Of a DNA stretch of 64,000 nt, positions 41,101-50,547 are shown one piece after another. The notes under the pieces are model-generated. The model searched no databases and had not been told where the DNA came from. It was given only the letters and a program-made list of their open reading frames with translations. Source of the stretch: Collinsella sp. (GTDB taxonomy: Bacteria > Actinomycetota > Coriobacteriia > Coriobacteriales > Coriobacteriaceae). Position 1 is the stretch's first letter; every line of letters begins with the position of its first letter. The position numbers were made by a program, and so were the translations under genes. The stretch is taken from positions 102,065 to 166,064 of the forward strand of contig DXLP01000001.1 in assembly GCA_019414645.1 (NCBI GenBank), written 5' to 3'.

Positions 41101-43461
41101 CTAAGCCAGCCCCAGCAATATGCCCGCCGAATGCACGACAAACGCCACGATCCAGGCGACCGTCACCTGAAACGCGAACACGGCCACGGCATAGCGCGCG
41201 CCCAACTCGCTCTTGACGGCGCCGATTGCCGCTACGCAGGGCGGGTACAGCAGCGTAAAGACCAGGAACACGTAGGCGGTAAACGGCGAAAACATGGTCG
41301 ACAGCGCCGCGGGCGACGCTGCGCCCAAAAGCACCGTGAGCGTCGAGATGACGCTCTCCTTGGCAATGAGTCCGGTGACGAGCGCCGTCGACGCACGCCA
41401 GTCGCCAAAACCGAGTGGGGCCAACACCGGCGCGATGATGCTACCCAGACCGGCAAGCAGACTCTGCGACTGATCGGCGACCACATTAAAGCGGATATCG
41501 AACGTCTGGAGGAACCAGATGACCACGGTGGCGGCAAAGATAATGGTAAAGGCCTTGGTAATAAAGTCCTTGGCCTTATCCCATGCCAGCATCACCGTCG
41601 TCTTGACGCTCGGCAGGCGGTAATTGGGAAGCTCCATGATAAACGGCACCGGGTCGCCCTTAAATGCCGTGCGGTTGAGCACCAGGGCGGCAATGCAGCC
41701 GACCACGATACCAATCAGATAGAGCGAGACCATGGCGGGAACTGTCGCCTGCGGGAAGAATGCCCCGCACAGCAGACCGTAGACCGGCAACTTGGCCGAA
41801 CAGCTCATGAACGGCGTGAGCATGACCGTCATCTTGCGGTCGTGCTCGGATGGGAGCGTACGGGTCGACATGATAGCCGGCACGGTGCAGCCAAAACCGA
41901 CGAGCATAGGCACGAAGCTGCGGCCCGACAGGCCAAAGCGACGCAGCACTTTATCCATGACAAAGGCCACACGCGCCATGTAGCCGGAGTCTTCCAGAAT
42001 GGAGAGGAACAAAAAGAGCACGACGATAATCGGCAGGAAGGTCAGCACGCTGCCCACGCCCGTAAGCACGCCGTCGACAGCCAGCGAGCGCACCACGTCG
42101 TTGGTGCCGAACGCCTTGAGGCCCGCATCGGCCGAGGCGATGATGGCAGCGATGCCGTCCTCCATAAGTCCCTGCAACGCCGCGCCGATCACGCCAAACG
42201 TCAGCCAAAAGACGAGACCCATGATCACCAGGAACGCTGGAATGGCCGTGTAGCGACCCGTCAGGATGCGGTCGATCTTGACGGAACGCACGTGCTCGCG
42301 GCTCTCGTGCGGCTTGACGACGCAGCGCCCACACACGTCGCCGATAAAGCCGAAGCGCATGTCAGCCAGTGCAGATAGACGGTCGGTACCGGCCTCACCC
42401 TCCATCTGGGTAATGATGTGCTCGATGGCGTCAAGTTCGTTACGGTCCAGATGAAGCGCCTCGGTCACCAGCTCGTCGCCCTCAACCAGCTTGGTCGCCG
42501 CAAAACGCACCGGGATATGCGCCGTCGCGGCATGGTCCTCGATAAGGTTGGCGATGCCGTGAATGCAGCGATGCAGCGCGCCGCCGTCTGGACCATCGGG
42601 CGCGCAGAAGTCCAGGCGACCGGGGCGCTCGCGGAACCGCGCCACGTGCAAGGCATGATCCACCAACTCGCCAATGCCCTCGTTGCGGGCAGCGCTAATG
42701 GGAACAACAGGCACGCCCAGCAGGCTCTCGAGCAGGTTGACGTCTACGGCACCACCATTGGCGGTCACCTCGTCCATCATGTTGAGCGCGATGACCATGG
42801 GGCGGTCGAGCTCCATGAGCTGCAGTGTCAGGTACAGGTTACGTTCGATGTTGGTGGCGTCGATAATGTCGATGATGGCATCGGGGTTTTCGTCCAGGAT
42901 AAATTGGCGACTGACGATCTCTTCGCCCGTGTACGGAGACAGCGAATAGATGCCGGGCAGGTCGGTAACGCTTGCCTCGGGATGGTTACGGATGGTGCCG
43001 TCCTTGCGGTCGACCGTCACGCCGGGAAAGTTACCGACGTGCTGGTTGGAGCCCGTAAGCTGGTTGAACAGCGTGGTCTTACCGCAGTTTTGGTTGCCGG
43101 CGAGGGCAAAATGCAGCGGTGCGCCCTCGGGCACGGCCGTCTTGGCAGCACGAGGCGAATACGTCCCTTCGCCCAGGGCCGGGTGATCCGTCGTGCCGAT
43201 TGCGGCGTTAACGCGCGGGCCGGTATCGGTGTCGTGCACATCCACGAGCTCAATGCGTGCGGCATCGTCCTTGCGCAGCGTCAACTCGTAGCCGCGCAGG
43301 CGAATCTCGAGCGGATCGCCCATGGGGGCATACTTCATCATGGTAACTTCGGTGCCCGGAGTTAGGCCCATGTCCAAAATATGCTGTCGGAGTGCCTGAT
43401 CGTCCGATGCCACCGATGCGACAACGGCGTCCTTTCCAATCTCGAGTGTATCGAGCTTCAC
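41101..43461 (-). CDS. feoB: Fused FeoA-FeoB ferrous iron transporter
   Basis: This is the Fe2+ uptake pump of the inner membrane, 786 residues. Residues 1-80 are a FeoA-type SH3 domain (ILDMGLTPGTEVTMMKYAPM), usually a separate protein. The G domain follows with G1 GNQNCGKTTLFN, G2 GNFPGVTVD and G3 DLPGIYSLSP, then a guanine-dissociation-like domain. About ten membrane segments with Gate motifs follow from residue 400 on (FLPIIVVLFLFLSILEDSGY). No feoC is seen. The ATG at 43461 has AAAGGATG before it. Confidence 0.95.
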   Translation of the reverse strand: MKLDTLEIGKDAVVASVASDDQALRQHILDMGLTPGTEVTMMKYAPMGDPLEIRLRGYELTLRKDDAARIELVDVHDTDTGPRVNAAIGTTDHPALGEGTYSPRAAKTAVPEGAPLHFALAGNQNCGKTTLFNQLTGSNQHVGNFPGVTVDRKDGTIRNHPEASVTDLPGIYSLSPYTGEEIVSRQFILDENPDAIIDIIDATNIERNLYLTLQLMELDRPMVIALNMMDEVTANGGAVDVNLLESLLGVPVVPISAARNEGIGELVDHALHVARFRERPGRLDFCAPDGPDGGALHRCIHGIANLIEDHAATAHIPVRFAATKLVEGDELVTEALHLDRNELDAIEHIITQMEGEAGTDRLSALADMRFGFIGDVCGRCVVKPHESREHVRSVKIDRILTGRYTAIPAFLVIMGLVFWLTFGVIGAALQGLMEDGIAAIIASADAGLKAFGTNDVVRSLAVDGVLTGVGSVLTFLPIIVVLFLFLSILEDSGYMARVAFVMDKVLRRFGLSGRSFVPMLVGFGCTVPAIMSTRTLPSEHDRKMTVMLTPFMSCSAKLPVYGLLCGAFFPQATVPAMVSLYLIGIVVGCIAALVLNRTAFKGDPVPFIMELPNYRLPSVKTTVMLAWDKAKDFITKAFTIIFAATVVIWFLQTFDIRFNVVADQSQSLLAGLGSIIAPVLAPLGFGDWRASTALVTGLIAKESVISTLTVLLGAASPAALSTMFSPFTAYVFLVFTLLYPPCVAAIGAVKSELGARYAVAVFAFQVTVAWIVAFVVHSAGILLGLA

Positions 43462-43582
43462 GCGCTCATCCTTTCGTTAGACGCGGTTAACCGTTTACCG
43501 GGGCTAACCAACTCGTAACGACAAATGATAGCGCTCTGAACTATTTTATAAAGTCAAATACCGATGTTTACCTGCGCAAACT
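43462..43582 (-). promoter_or_regulatory. feoAB upstream region
   Basis: This 121 bp region holds a TTGACT box on the minus strand (near 43551), an AT-rich stretch, and a GGTTAACC palindrome (43486-43493) with a GGTTAGCC copy close by. GGTTA/TAACC repeats recall DtxR/IdeR-type iron boxes, but the full 19 bp consensus is not present. Iron control is therefore only a suggestion. Confidence 0.3.
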
Positions 43583-43903
43583 TTATGCGGTGCGCCCCGA
43601 AAGCTCTTTGCGCATACCGCTCAGCGAGATCGAAATGGAACCCGACCGCGCGGTAGCAGTGAGTCGATCACCCTCAACCGACCCCGTGCATGTAAAGGGC
43701 GCCTTGCCCATCAAGACGTGGGAGATAGTACCCGAGAGCTCAAAGAAATCGCACTCAGCGCGGGCACCCGAGAGAGCGATATTGAGGCCCCTGACGTTTA
43801 GTACTGCCCTGAGCGCGCCGTTCACCCCATGTGAAAACGTCACCTCGCCGCGCTTGCTCCCCACCGGCGTCTGGGCCAAAACCACATACGTACCCTCAAG
43901 CAT
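43583..43903 (-). CDS. Uncharacterised small beta-rich protein
   Basis: This 106-residue protein is not recognised. It is rich in short alternating hydrophobic strands (GTYVVLAQTPVGSKRGEVTF, then LRAVLNVRGLNIALSG and ATARSGSISISLSG), suggesting a small beta-sandwich or lipocalin-like barrel. There is no signal peptide. The ATG at 43903 is chosen because GAGGAGGAG lies just before it. It lies between feoAB and the esterase, and no functional link can be claimed. Confidence 0.65.
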   Translation of the reverse strand: MLEGTYVVLAQTPVGSKRGEVTFSHGVNGALRAVLNVRGLNIALSGARAECDFFELSGTISHVLMGKAPFTCTGSVEGDRLTATARSGSISISLSGMRKELSGRTA

Positions 43904-43950
43904 GGCTCCTCCTCTAAGCAGACTTTTTGAAACGGGCAAGTAGTCTACTT

Positions 43951-44850
43951 TTACATATGGCGTTCCAGGAAGCGGAAGGCCAGACGGATCCAGGGACGGA
44001 CGGAAACCTGCTTGTCCTCGTTGTCGACCGCGGTATTGGCGTTGCCGAGCGAAAGGCCGTGGCCACCCTGGTCAAAGACGTGCATCTCGCATGCAACACC
44101 CTCCTCGGCCATGCGCTGCGCAAACGGGTAGACCTGCGCGACCGGCGCCGTCTTGTCGTCCGAAACGCCCCACACAAAGGTCGGGGGCATCTGACGCGAA
44201 ACGTGCGTGGTAGGGCAAATGTCGGCCAGGTGCTCATCGGTCGCCTCGCCGCCCGTCACCATCGACAGATAGTCGTTGAGCAAATCGCGCCCCGTCTTGC
44301 CACCCGTCTTGGGCACGCGCAGGTCGATGCGCGGGTCGCGCGTCTGCATATCGCGCACATAGGCAAGGTCGAGCAACGGATAGCCCAGCACCACGGCGTC
44401 GGGACGAATATCCTCCGGACGAGCCCCGGCAAGGCCCGCGAAGGGTCCGGTCTTCCACTGCGTTGCCAACGAGGCGCAGATCATGCCGCCCGCCGAGAAA
44501 CCCACGATGCACACGCGCTTGGGATCGACATGCCACTCGTCGGCGTTGGCGCGCACGGTAGCGACCATCTTGGCGAGGTCCGCCTGCGGGTGCGGAAAGC
44601 TCACGTCGCCCGTGGCGCTCGTCACATAGTTGAGCACAAAGGCCTGGTAGCCGCGGTCCAAAAACGCAAACGCCACCGGGTCCTGCTCGTGCGGAGCGAT
44701 ATGCGTAAACCCGCCTCCGCCGCAGATGATCACCGCGGGGCGGCGGCCATTGGGCTTGTCGGGCAGCGGCTCGGCACCCAGATACGTAAACGTCGCCGGA
44801 TAATCCTCGGTCGGCTCCTCGCCCCACAGCGCATGGTTCTCAATAATCAT
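43951..44850 (-). CDS. Alpha/beta hydrolase (esterase/acetyl-xylan esterase-like)
   Basis: This 299-residue cytoplasmic hydrolase has the nucleophile serine at residue 119 in VGFSAGGMICASLA. The oxyanion loop is IICGGGGFTHIAP, where HGGG is more usual. An acidic residue is likely in VSDDKTAPV, and the histidine is in DQGGHGLSLG near residue 273. It matches the BD-FAE/acetyl-esterase group; the substrate is unknown. The frame runs on upstream to 45819, but the ATG at 44850 with GGGAGCAC fits. It is divergent from the PTS IIA gene. Confidence 0.85.
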   Translation of the reverse strand: MIIENHALWGEEPTEDYPATFTYLGAEPLPDKPNGRRPAVIICGGGGFTHIAPHEQDPVAFAFLDRGYQAFVLNYVTSATGDVSFPHPQADLAKMVATVRANADEWHVDPKRVCIVGFSAGGMICASLATQWKTGPFAGLAGARPEDIRPDAVVLGYPLLDLAYVRDMQTRDPRIDLRVPKTGGKTGRDLLNDYLSMVTGGEATDEHLADICPTTHVSRQMPPTFVWGVSDDKTAPVAQVYPFAQRMAEEGVACEMHVFDQGGHGLSLGNANTAVDNEDKQVSVRPWIRLAFRFLERHM

Positions 44851-45036
44851 AGGTGCTCCCTCCGTGCGATTCGTGCGCACTCGTTTTTCGCACCTTAGCG
44901 TACCCCACTTGAGCCCGCGGCGCAGAAACACCCCCGCAATGAGTTGGCCTTCAACTGATATATCACAAAATCGCTGTTCAGAGGCATCGTTAAGCAGCGT
45001 AAAATAGGAGCGCTGACCATGCTGGGAAACACGTAC

Positions 45037-45046
45037 GAAACGTTTC
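45037..45046. promoter_or_regulatory. Palindrome GAAACGTTTC upstream of PTS IIA gene
   Basis: A perfect 10 bp palindrome lies within a wider GGAAAC...GTTTCC inverted repeat (45025-45048), about 50 bp before the IIA start. This form is typical of LacI-family operators that respond to sugars. No LacI-type gene is in the window. Confidence 0.35.
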
Positions 45047-45096
45047 CGGCAAACCACACGCGTGCAACATGCACGCCTGATACGTTGGAGGCATCT

Positions 45097-45660
45097 ATGG
45101 GTCTGCTCGATTCGCTCAAGTCCACGTTCACTTCGTCGGGCGAGGCGTCCGTTCCGCCCGCAGCAAGCTTCGCCACCCGCGAAGGCGTCATCTACGCTCC
45201 CGTCAACGGCGTGCTCGTCAATCTGAGTGAGGTTCCCGACGAGACCATCGCCTCGGGCATGCTCGGCCAGGGCTACGGCATCGAGCCCATTACCGGCACC
45301 ATTTACGCCCCCGCTAACGGCCGTATCGGCGCCACCACCGTCACCAACCACTCCATCGGCATGATCACCGAGGACGGTCTTCGCGTGTTCATCCATGTTG
45401 GCCTGGGCACCGTGGAAATGAACGGCAAGGGTTTTGCCCGCTTTGTCGAGATGGGTGACACGGTCAAGGCCGGCCAGCCGCTCATCAGCTTCGATCGCGA
45501 GGCCATCAAGGCCGCCGGCCACGAGGACATCGTGACCGTCATCATCTCCGAGCTCGATCGTCTTAAGAGCATCGACCATGTCGGCGAGTCCGGAACGCTT
45601 ATCGGCGGCAACCCGCTCGTCAAGCTGGGCGACCCGCTGCTGGTAGCCAAGACCAAGTAG
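45097..45660 (+). CDS. PTS glucose-type subunit IIA
   Basis: This 187-residue protein is a IIA-Glc-class phosphocarrier. The phospho-histidine is in VFIHVGLGTVEMNG near residue 109, and the active-site entry segment GQGYGIEPITGTIYAPANG is typical. It has a short N-terminal helix (MGLLDSLKSTF) before the domain. It takes phosphate from HPr and passes it to a IIB domain. Neither HPr, EI nor IIB is in this window, and the stand-alone IIC gene at 7.8 kb is a possible partner. The ATG at 45097 follows GGAGGCAT. Confidence 0.9.
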   Translation: MGLLDSLKSTFTSSGEASVPPAASFATREGVIYAPVNGVLVNLSEVPDETIASGMLGQGYGIEPITGTIYAPANGRIGATTVTNHSIGMITEDGLRVFIHVGLGTVEMNGKGFARFVEMGDTVKAGQPLISFDREAIKAAGHEDIVTVIISELDRLKSIDHVGESGTLIGGNPLVKLGDPLLVAKTK

Positions 45661-45694
45661 CCAGGCCCCGCGCCACACAGCCAAAAGGCAACAC

Positions 45695-45731
45695 GAAAAG
45701 CGCCCACGAGCATTTGCCGTGGGCGCTTTTC
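45695..45731. terminator. Terminator after PTS IIA gene
   Basis: The stem GAAAAGCGCCCACG / CGTGGGCGCTTTTC is followed by GTTT on the plus strand, 34 bp after the stop. Confidence 0.85.
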
Positions 45732-45840
45732 GTTTGAAAAACCATCCCGCCAATGCCTTATCTGTATAGCCCAAATGAGCCGAGCTGCTAGAATATCGAA
45801 CTGTATGGATAACTATCATTCAACCGTTATGGGAGGATAC

Positions 45841-47244
45841 GTGAACCGCACCAAAATCGCGCAGCTTTACGCCGATGCCGAGTCGCTTGGCGGCCAGACC
45901 GTCACCGTCGCCGGCTGGGTCAAGTCCATCCGCGACATGAAGAACTTTGGCTTTGTTACGCTCAACGACGGCAGCTGCTTCCGCGACCTGCAGGTCGTCA
46001 TGAACCGCGAGGCACTCGACAACTACGACGAGATCGCCCATCAAAACGTCTCGGCCGCACTCATTTGCACCGGCACCGTCAAGCTGACCCCCGATGCGCC
46101 CCAGCCCTTCGAGCTTTCTGCCACCTCCATCGAGGTCGAGGGCGTCAGCGCCCCGGATTACCCGCTGCAGAAGAAGCGCGCAACCGTCGAGTTCCTGCGC
46201 ACCCAGCAGCACCTGCGCCCGCGCACCAACCTGTTCCGCGCCGTGTTCCGCATCCGTTCTGTCGCGGCTGCCGCCATCCACCGCTTCTTCCAGGAGCAGG
46301 GCTTTGTCTACGTCAACACCCCCATCATCACCACGAGTGACTGCGAGGGCGCCGGCGAGATGTTCCGCGTGACCACGCTCGACCCCAAAAATCCGCCCCT
46401 CACCGAGTCCGGCGAGGTCGACTGGAGCCAGGACTTCTTTGGCAAGCACGCGAGCCTTACCGTGTCCGGCCAGCTCAATGCCGAGAACTTTGCCATGGCC
46501 TTTGGCGACGTGTACACCTTTGGCCCCACCTTCCGCGCCGAAAACTCCAACACCACGCGCCACGCCGCCGAGTTTTGGATGATCGAGCCCGAGATGGCCT
46601 TTGCCGACCTGAACGACTACATGGATAACGCCGAGGCCATGCTCAAGTACGTCCTTAAGGACGTTATGGCTACCTGCCCCGACGAGCTCAATATGCTCAA
46701 CAAGTTTGTGGACAAGGGCCTGATCGAGCGCCTGGACCATGTGGCAAACTCCGACTTTGCCCGCGTTACCTACACCGAGGCTGTCGAAATCCTGGAGCAG
46801 GCAGTCGCTGCTGGCCACCAGTTTGATTACCCCGTCAGCTGGGGCATCGACCTGCAGACCGAGCACGAGCGTTTCCTGACCGAGGAGCACTTTAAGCGAC
46901 CGACCTTCGTAACCGACTACCCGGCCGAGATCAAGGCGTTCTACATGCGCATGAACGAGGACGGCAAGACCGTCGCCGCCGCCGACTGCCTGGTTCCCGG
47001 TATCGGCGAGATTATCGGCGGCTCCCAGCGCGAGGAGCGCCTGGATCTGCTCGAGGCCCGCATCAAGGACCTGGGCATGAATCCCGAGCAGTACAAGTAC
47101 TACCTTGACCTGCGCCGCTACGGTTCCTGCAAGCACGCCGGCTACGGCTTGGGCTTCGAGCGCTTGGTCATGTATCTGACCGGCGTGGGCAACATCCGCG
47201 ACGTCCTGCCGCACCCGCGCACCGTGGGCAACGCCGACTTCTAA
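45841..47244 (+). CDS. asnS: Asparagine--tRNA ligase
   Basis: This class IIb synthetase charges tRNA-Asn and has 467 residues. The N-terminal OB fold has [19 protein letters not shown]. Motif 2 region and active site include [24 protein letters not shown] sequence (here [14 protein letters not shown]). Motif 3 is [15 protein letters not shown] near the C-terminus. GTG at 45841 is preferred because GGGAGG lies just before it; ATGs at 45802 and 45829 are upstream alternatives. It has its own terminator and is flanked by unrelated genes. Confidence 0.94.
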   Translation: MNRTKIAQLYADAESLGGQTVTVAGWVKSIRDMKNFGFVTLNDGSCFRDLQVVMNREALDNYDEIAHQNVSAALICTGTVKLTPDAPQPFELSATSIEVEGVSAPDYPLQKKRATVEFLRTQQHLRPRTNLFRAVFRIRSVAAAAIHRFFQEQGFVYVNTPIITTSDCEGAGEMFRVTTLDPKNPPLTESGEVDWSQDFFGKHASLTVSGQLNAENFAMAFGDVYTFGPTFRAENSNTTRHAAEFWMIEPEMAFADLNDYMDNAEAMLKYVLKDVMATCPDELNMLNKFVDKGLIERLDHVANSDFARVTYTEAVEILEQAVAAGHQFDYPVSWGIDLQTEHERFLTEEHFKRPTFVTDYPAEIKAFYMRMNEDGKTVAAADCLVPGIGEIIGGSQREERLDLLEARIKDLGMNPEQYKYYLDLRRYGSCKHAGYGLGFERLVMYLTGVGNIRDVLPHPRTVGNADF

Positions 47245-47285
47245 TCGCCACAGCGCCACCGAACGCGTTCCAGCGCATCACGCCA

Positions 47286-47317
47286 GCGCCTCTCGGCAAG
47301 CCGAGGGGCGCTTTTTT
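47286..47317 (+). terminator. Terminator of asnS
   Basis: The stem GCGCCTCTCGG / CCGAGGGGCGC is followed by six T, about 42 bp after the asnS stop. Confidence 0.9.
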
Positions 47318-47493
47318 CAACAGTATCCGTCAAGCTTTTGGCAAGATTTTGGTCAGTTGAGCAGGGCTGTTGAAAACTCGACCCGCCGCTTGCCGACGAC
47401 TACCGACCGCCCGGAGTGTCCTGCACCCCTGGGAAAGCCCCGCGCCCTAGGCTCCATACCGTCGCCACCCAAAACGGAAAGGACGTGGACGCC

Positions 47494-48279
47494 ATGACCG
47501 AAACCGCTGTTGAAACTTACGAGACCACGACGAGGGGCGCCGCCTCGATGGCAGCCTATCGCGCCGTTCGCATCCTGCAATTATTAAGCGAAAACACCGG
47601 CGAGGACAAGGCCATGCTTTCCGATGAGTTGATCCGGCGTCTCGCCCATCCCGACGACCCCGCCCGCATGCCCATCTCGGCGGCGCGGCGCAGCATCTAC
47701 ACCGCCATCTCCGCACTTCGCCATGCCGGATACGAAATTGAATACAAGCGCGGCGTGGGGTATCGGCTCTTGACCCGTCCGCTCACCGACGAAGAGATCA
47801 TCCGGCTCCACGGCATGGTCATGCGCAACCGCTCTACGCCCATCGCCATTCGAAAAAGCATGGCGCAGCACCTGGTCGCCATGGCGAGTGCCGACGTTCG
47901 CGGCTACCTCGATGCACCCGAGCCTGCTCCAAGCGCAGGCGACAAATCCACCAAGGCCATACGCAAGCCCGTCAAGCGCATCGATGCCTGCGAGCTCATC
48001 GAGCAGGCCATCGACCACGGAACCACGGTGAGTTTTGATATTTCGAGTGTCACGGCACGCGGAGAGGTCGAAGTGGCGCGGATGACACTCCGGCCCTTTG
48101 CCATCAAGCAACGAGACGGCATCTCGTATTTGCTGGGAACGGTCTATGACGCGCGAGGCGCCGACGACACGCTGCGTACCGTTGAGATCGGCCGCATGAG
48201 AAACGTCACCACACGTCTCCTCGACGGCAAGAAGCTCTTCGCCGTCCTGGACGAGGACGATGCCTCCTCCGCCGCATAA
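47494..48279 (+). CDS. Helix-turn-helix regulator with WYL-like domain
   Basis: This 261-residue probable transcription regulator has an N-terminal winged-helix region (AYRAVRILQLLSENTG, then SAARRSIYTAISALRHAGYEIE with the recognition helix, to GVGYRLL). A C-terminal part resembles the WYL ligand-binding fold (ISYLLGTVYDARGADDTLRTVEIGRM near 220-246), although the WYL triplet itself is not intact. The target is unknown. The ABC importer gene starts 160 bp downstream on the same strand and is a natural candidate. The ATG at 47494 has AAAGGA upstream. Confidence 0.7.
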   Translation: MTETAVETYETTTRGAASMAAYRAVRILQLLSENTGEDKAMLSDELIRRLAHPDDPARMPISAARRSIYTAISALRHAGYEIEYKRGVGYRLLTRPLTDEEIIRLHGMVMRNRSTPIAIRKSMAQHLVAMASADVRGYLDAPEPAPSAGDKSTKAIRKPVKRIDACELIEQAIDHGTTVSFDISSVTARGEVEVARMTLRPFAIKQRDGISYLLGTVYDARGADDTLRTVEIGRMRNVTTRLLDGKKLFAVLDEDDASSAA

Positions 48280-48348
48280 GACCCTCCGCCGCCCATTCGA
48301 CTACCCGTACCGCCCATCCGATTCTGTATTAAAAAACCCGCCAGGCTG

Positions 48349-48376
48349 TTGTAAAAATGGACATCAGCGCTACTAT
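48349..48376 (+). promoter_or_regulatory. Promoter of the ABC importer genes
   Basis: TTGTAA (48349-48354), a 16 bp spacer and TACTAT (48371-48376) lie about 64 bp before the substrate-binding protein gene. A small GCACTTTG/CAGTGC stem lies in the leader. Confidence 0.55.
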
Positions 48377-48439
48377 AGTTCCACTTGCACTTTGTCCCAG
48401 TGCAGTGTTTCCAGCCATTTTTATACTGGGGGTAATGAT

Positions 48440-49420
48440 ATGAAGGACATCACCATCAGCCGCAGGAGCCTTCTGGTCTCCGCCGGTCTGCTCGCGCTCG
48501 CCCCGCTCGCCGGATGCGGCGGCAACTCTGGTTCCGGCTCTGCTGCCGCCGGTTCCGACTACACCATCGGCGTTCTGCAACTCACCGAGCACTCCGCACT
48601 CGATGCCGCCAACGACGGCTTTGTCAAGGCCATCAAGGAGAGCGGCCTTAAGGTCAAGATCGACCAGAAGAACGCCCAGAACGACCAGTCCACGTGTAAG
48701 TCCATTGCCGACAAGTTTGTGGGCGACAACGTCAACCTGATTTATGCCATCGCCACGCCCGCCGCGCAGGCTGCCGCCGGCGCCACGGCCGATATCCCCA
48801 TCGTGGGCTGTGCCATCACCGACTACGCCGCCTCCGGCCTGGTCCAGGACAACGACAAGCCGGGCACCAACGTCACGGGCGCTTCCGACCTCACCCCGGT
48901 CGCCGAGCAGCTCGAGATGATGCAGAAGGTCCTGCCCGACGTTAAAAAGGTCGGCCTGCTCTACTGCACCGCCGAGTCCAACTCCGACGTCCAGATCAAG
49001 GCCGCCGAGAAGGAGCTCGACAAGCTGGGCCTCGAGTACACCGATTTCACCGTCTCGAGCTCCAACGAGATTCAGTCCGTCGTCGAGTCTGCCGTGGGCA
49101 AGGTCGACGCGCTGTACTCCCCCACCGACAACACCATCGCCGCGGGCGCCTCGCAGGTGGGCCAGATCTGCAAGGAGAACAAGCTTCCCTTCGTGACTGG
49201 CGAGGAGGGCATGTGCATGGCCGGCGGCCTGTTCACCCTCTCCATCAATTACGAGGATCTGGGCTACGCCGCGGGCGAGATGGCCGTCAAGATTCTGAAG
49301 GGCGAGGCCAAGCCCGAAGACATGCCTATCAAGCACCTCTCGAGCAAGGACCTGGTCGTCGTCAAGAACGACGAGATGGCCGAGGCCCTGGGCATCGACC
49401 TTTCCGCTCTGGACGCGTAA
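48440..49420 (+). CDS. ABC transporter substrate-binding lipoprotein (TrpX-like)
   Basis: This 326-residue lipoprotein belongs to the ABC_sub_bind family found with LivH-type permeases, whose studied members bind aromatic amino acids. The signal peptide ends in the lipobox LAGC (Cys26). It begins with SRRSLLV, so Tat export is possible. The mature part has two alpha/beta lobes (YTIGVLQLTEHSALDAANDG and GLLYCTAESNSDVQIKAAEK). Permease and ATPase genes follow. The ATG at 48440 follows GGGGGTAA. The ligand is inferred only from the family. Confidence 0.85.
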   Translation: MKDITISRRSLLVSAGLLALAPLAGCGGNSGSGSAAAGSDYTIGVLQLTEHSALDAANDGFVKAIKESGLKVKIDQKNAQNDQSTCKSIADKFVGDNVNLIYAIATPAAQAAAGATADIPIVGCAITDYAASGLVQDNDKPGTNVTGASDLTPVAEQLEMMQKVLPDVKKVGLLYCTAESNSDVQIKAAEKELDKLGLEYTDFTVSSSNEIQSVVESAVGKVDALYSPTDNTIAAGASQVGQICKENKLPFVTGEEGMCMAGGLFTLSINYEDLGYAAGEMAVKILKGEAKPEDMPIKHLSSKDLVVVKNDEMAEALGIDLSALDA

Positions 49421-49487
49421 TGCTATACGCGGCATGCGTCTAGAGCCCGTGCTCGCGCTTTAGCTGCGTTATTCAATATCTGAGCCA

Positions 49488-49521
49488 CAGGGGCGGGCGC
49501 TGTAGACCGGCGTCCGCCCTG
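49488..49521 (+). terminator. Attenuating hairpin between binding protein and permease genes
   Basis: Arms GGGCGGGCGC / GGCGTCCGCCC with a short T-poor tail lie 68 bp after the binding protein stop. Such partial terminators keep the binding protein in excess over the membrane parts. The rest of the 200 bp gap is unremarkable. Confidence 0.5.
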
Positions 49522-49623
49522 CTTGTTTCAGGTAAAACAAAACGTCTGTCCGCAGCTCTTCTATGCATTGTTACCGCTATTATGGTGAATCACGTGTCCA
49601 CCCTATCCTAGGAGGTATGAAGC

Positions 49624-50547
49624 ATGCTCATTGCATTGCAGGGCGCCGTTTCGCAGGGCGTCCTCTGGGGCATTATGGTGCTTGGCGTGTTTATCACGTT
49701 CCGCCTGCTCGACATTCCCGATATGACCTGCGACGGCAGCTTTGCCCTCGGCGGCTGCGTCTGCGCTGTGCTCATCGTCAATAACAACGTCGACCCGCTG
49801 CTCGCCGTGCTGGCCGGTATGTGCGCCGGCGCCATCGCGGGTGCCGTCACGGGCATTTTGACCACCGTCTTCGAGATTCCCGCGATCCTCGCCGGAATCC
49901 TCACCCAGATCAGCCTGTGGTCCATCAACCTGCGCATCATGGGCAAGTCCAATACGCCAATTCTTGCCAAGGGCACCGTGTTCTCGGCCGTCAGCAATAT
50001 GACCGGTCTGCCGCAGTCCACCGTTGCCATCATCTTGGGCATCCTGCTCGCCGTGGCTATCGTTGCCATCCTGTATTGGTTCTTTGGCACCGAGATCGGC
50101 TCGGCGCTGCGCGCCACCGGCAACAACGAGTACATGATCCGCGCCCTGGGCGTCAACACCAACTCCACCAAGATGATCGCCCTCGTGCTCTCCAACGCCC
50201 TCATCGGCCTTTCGGGCGCGCTCATCTGCCAGAGCCAAAAGTATGCCGACATTGGTATGGGCACCGGTGCCATCGTTATCGGTCTTGCCGCCATTGTTAT
50301 CGGTGAGGTGCTCGGCCGTCTGCTGCCCGGCGGCCTCACGCAGTTTAGCGTCCGTCTTGCCTCCGCCGTCTTTGGCTCCGTGGTGTACTTCCTTATCCGC
50401 GCCATCGTGCTGCAGTTGGGCATGGACGCCAACGACATGAAGTTGCTCTCCGCTGTGATCGTCGCCGTGGCCCTGTGCGTGCCCGTGGTTTGGGAGCGCT
50501 ATAAGCTCCGCAGCTCCTACACGAAGGGGGATGAGGCAGATGCTTAA
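49624..50547 (+). CDS. ABC transporter permease (LivH-type)
   Basis: This 307-residue inner membrane protein of the branched-chain permease superfamily has about nine hydrophobic segments (GAVSQGVLWGIMVLGVFITF at the start). It contains the conserved cytoplasmic contact loop GSALRATGNNEYMIRALGVN near residue 160, which docks the ATPase. It is preceded by the substrate-binding lipoprotein and overlaps the ATPase gene by 8 bp. The ATG at 49624 has AGGAGGTATG upstream. Confidence 0.88.
   Translation: MLIALQGAVSQGVLWGIMVLGVFITFRLLDIPDMTCDGSFALGGCVCAVLIVNNNVDPLLAVLAGMCAGAIAGAVTGILTTVFEIPAILAGILTQISLWSINLRIMGKSNTPILAKGTVFSAVSNMTGLPQSTVAIILGILLAVAIVAILYWFFGTEIGSALRATGNNEYMIRALGVNTNSTKMIALVLSNALIGLSGALICQSQKYADIGMGTGAIVIGLAAIVIGEVLGRLLPGGLTQFSVRLASAVFGSVVYFLIRAIVLQLGMDANDMKLLSAVIVAVALCVPVVWERYKLRSSYTKGDEADA

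Noticed and set aside
43486..43516. Definite DtxR/IdeR iron box before feoAB
   Set aside because: Only GGTTA/TAACC half-sites with wrong spacing are seen; the 19 bp consensus is absent, so it is listed only as a low-confidence upstream region.
44851..45819. N-terminal extension of the esterase frame by more than 300 codons
   Set aside because: The extension is antisense to the PTS IIA gene and has no domain; the ATG at 44850 has a ribosome site and begins the hydrolase fold.
45820..47259. A 479-codon minus-strand frame opposite asnS
   Set aside because: Mirror of the asnS codon bias (Val/Gly/Leu-rich), no recognisable domain; asnS is certain.
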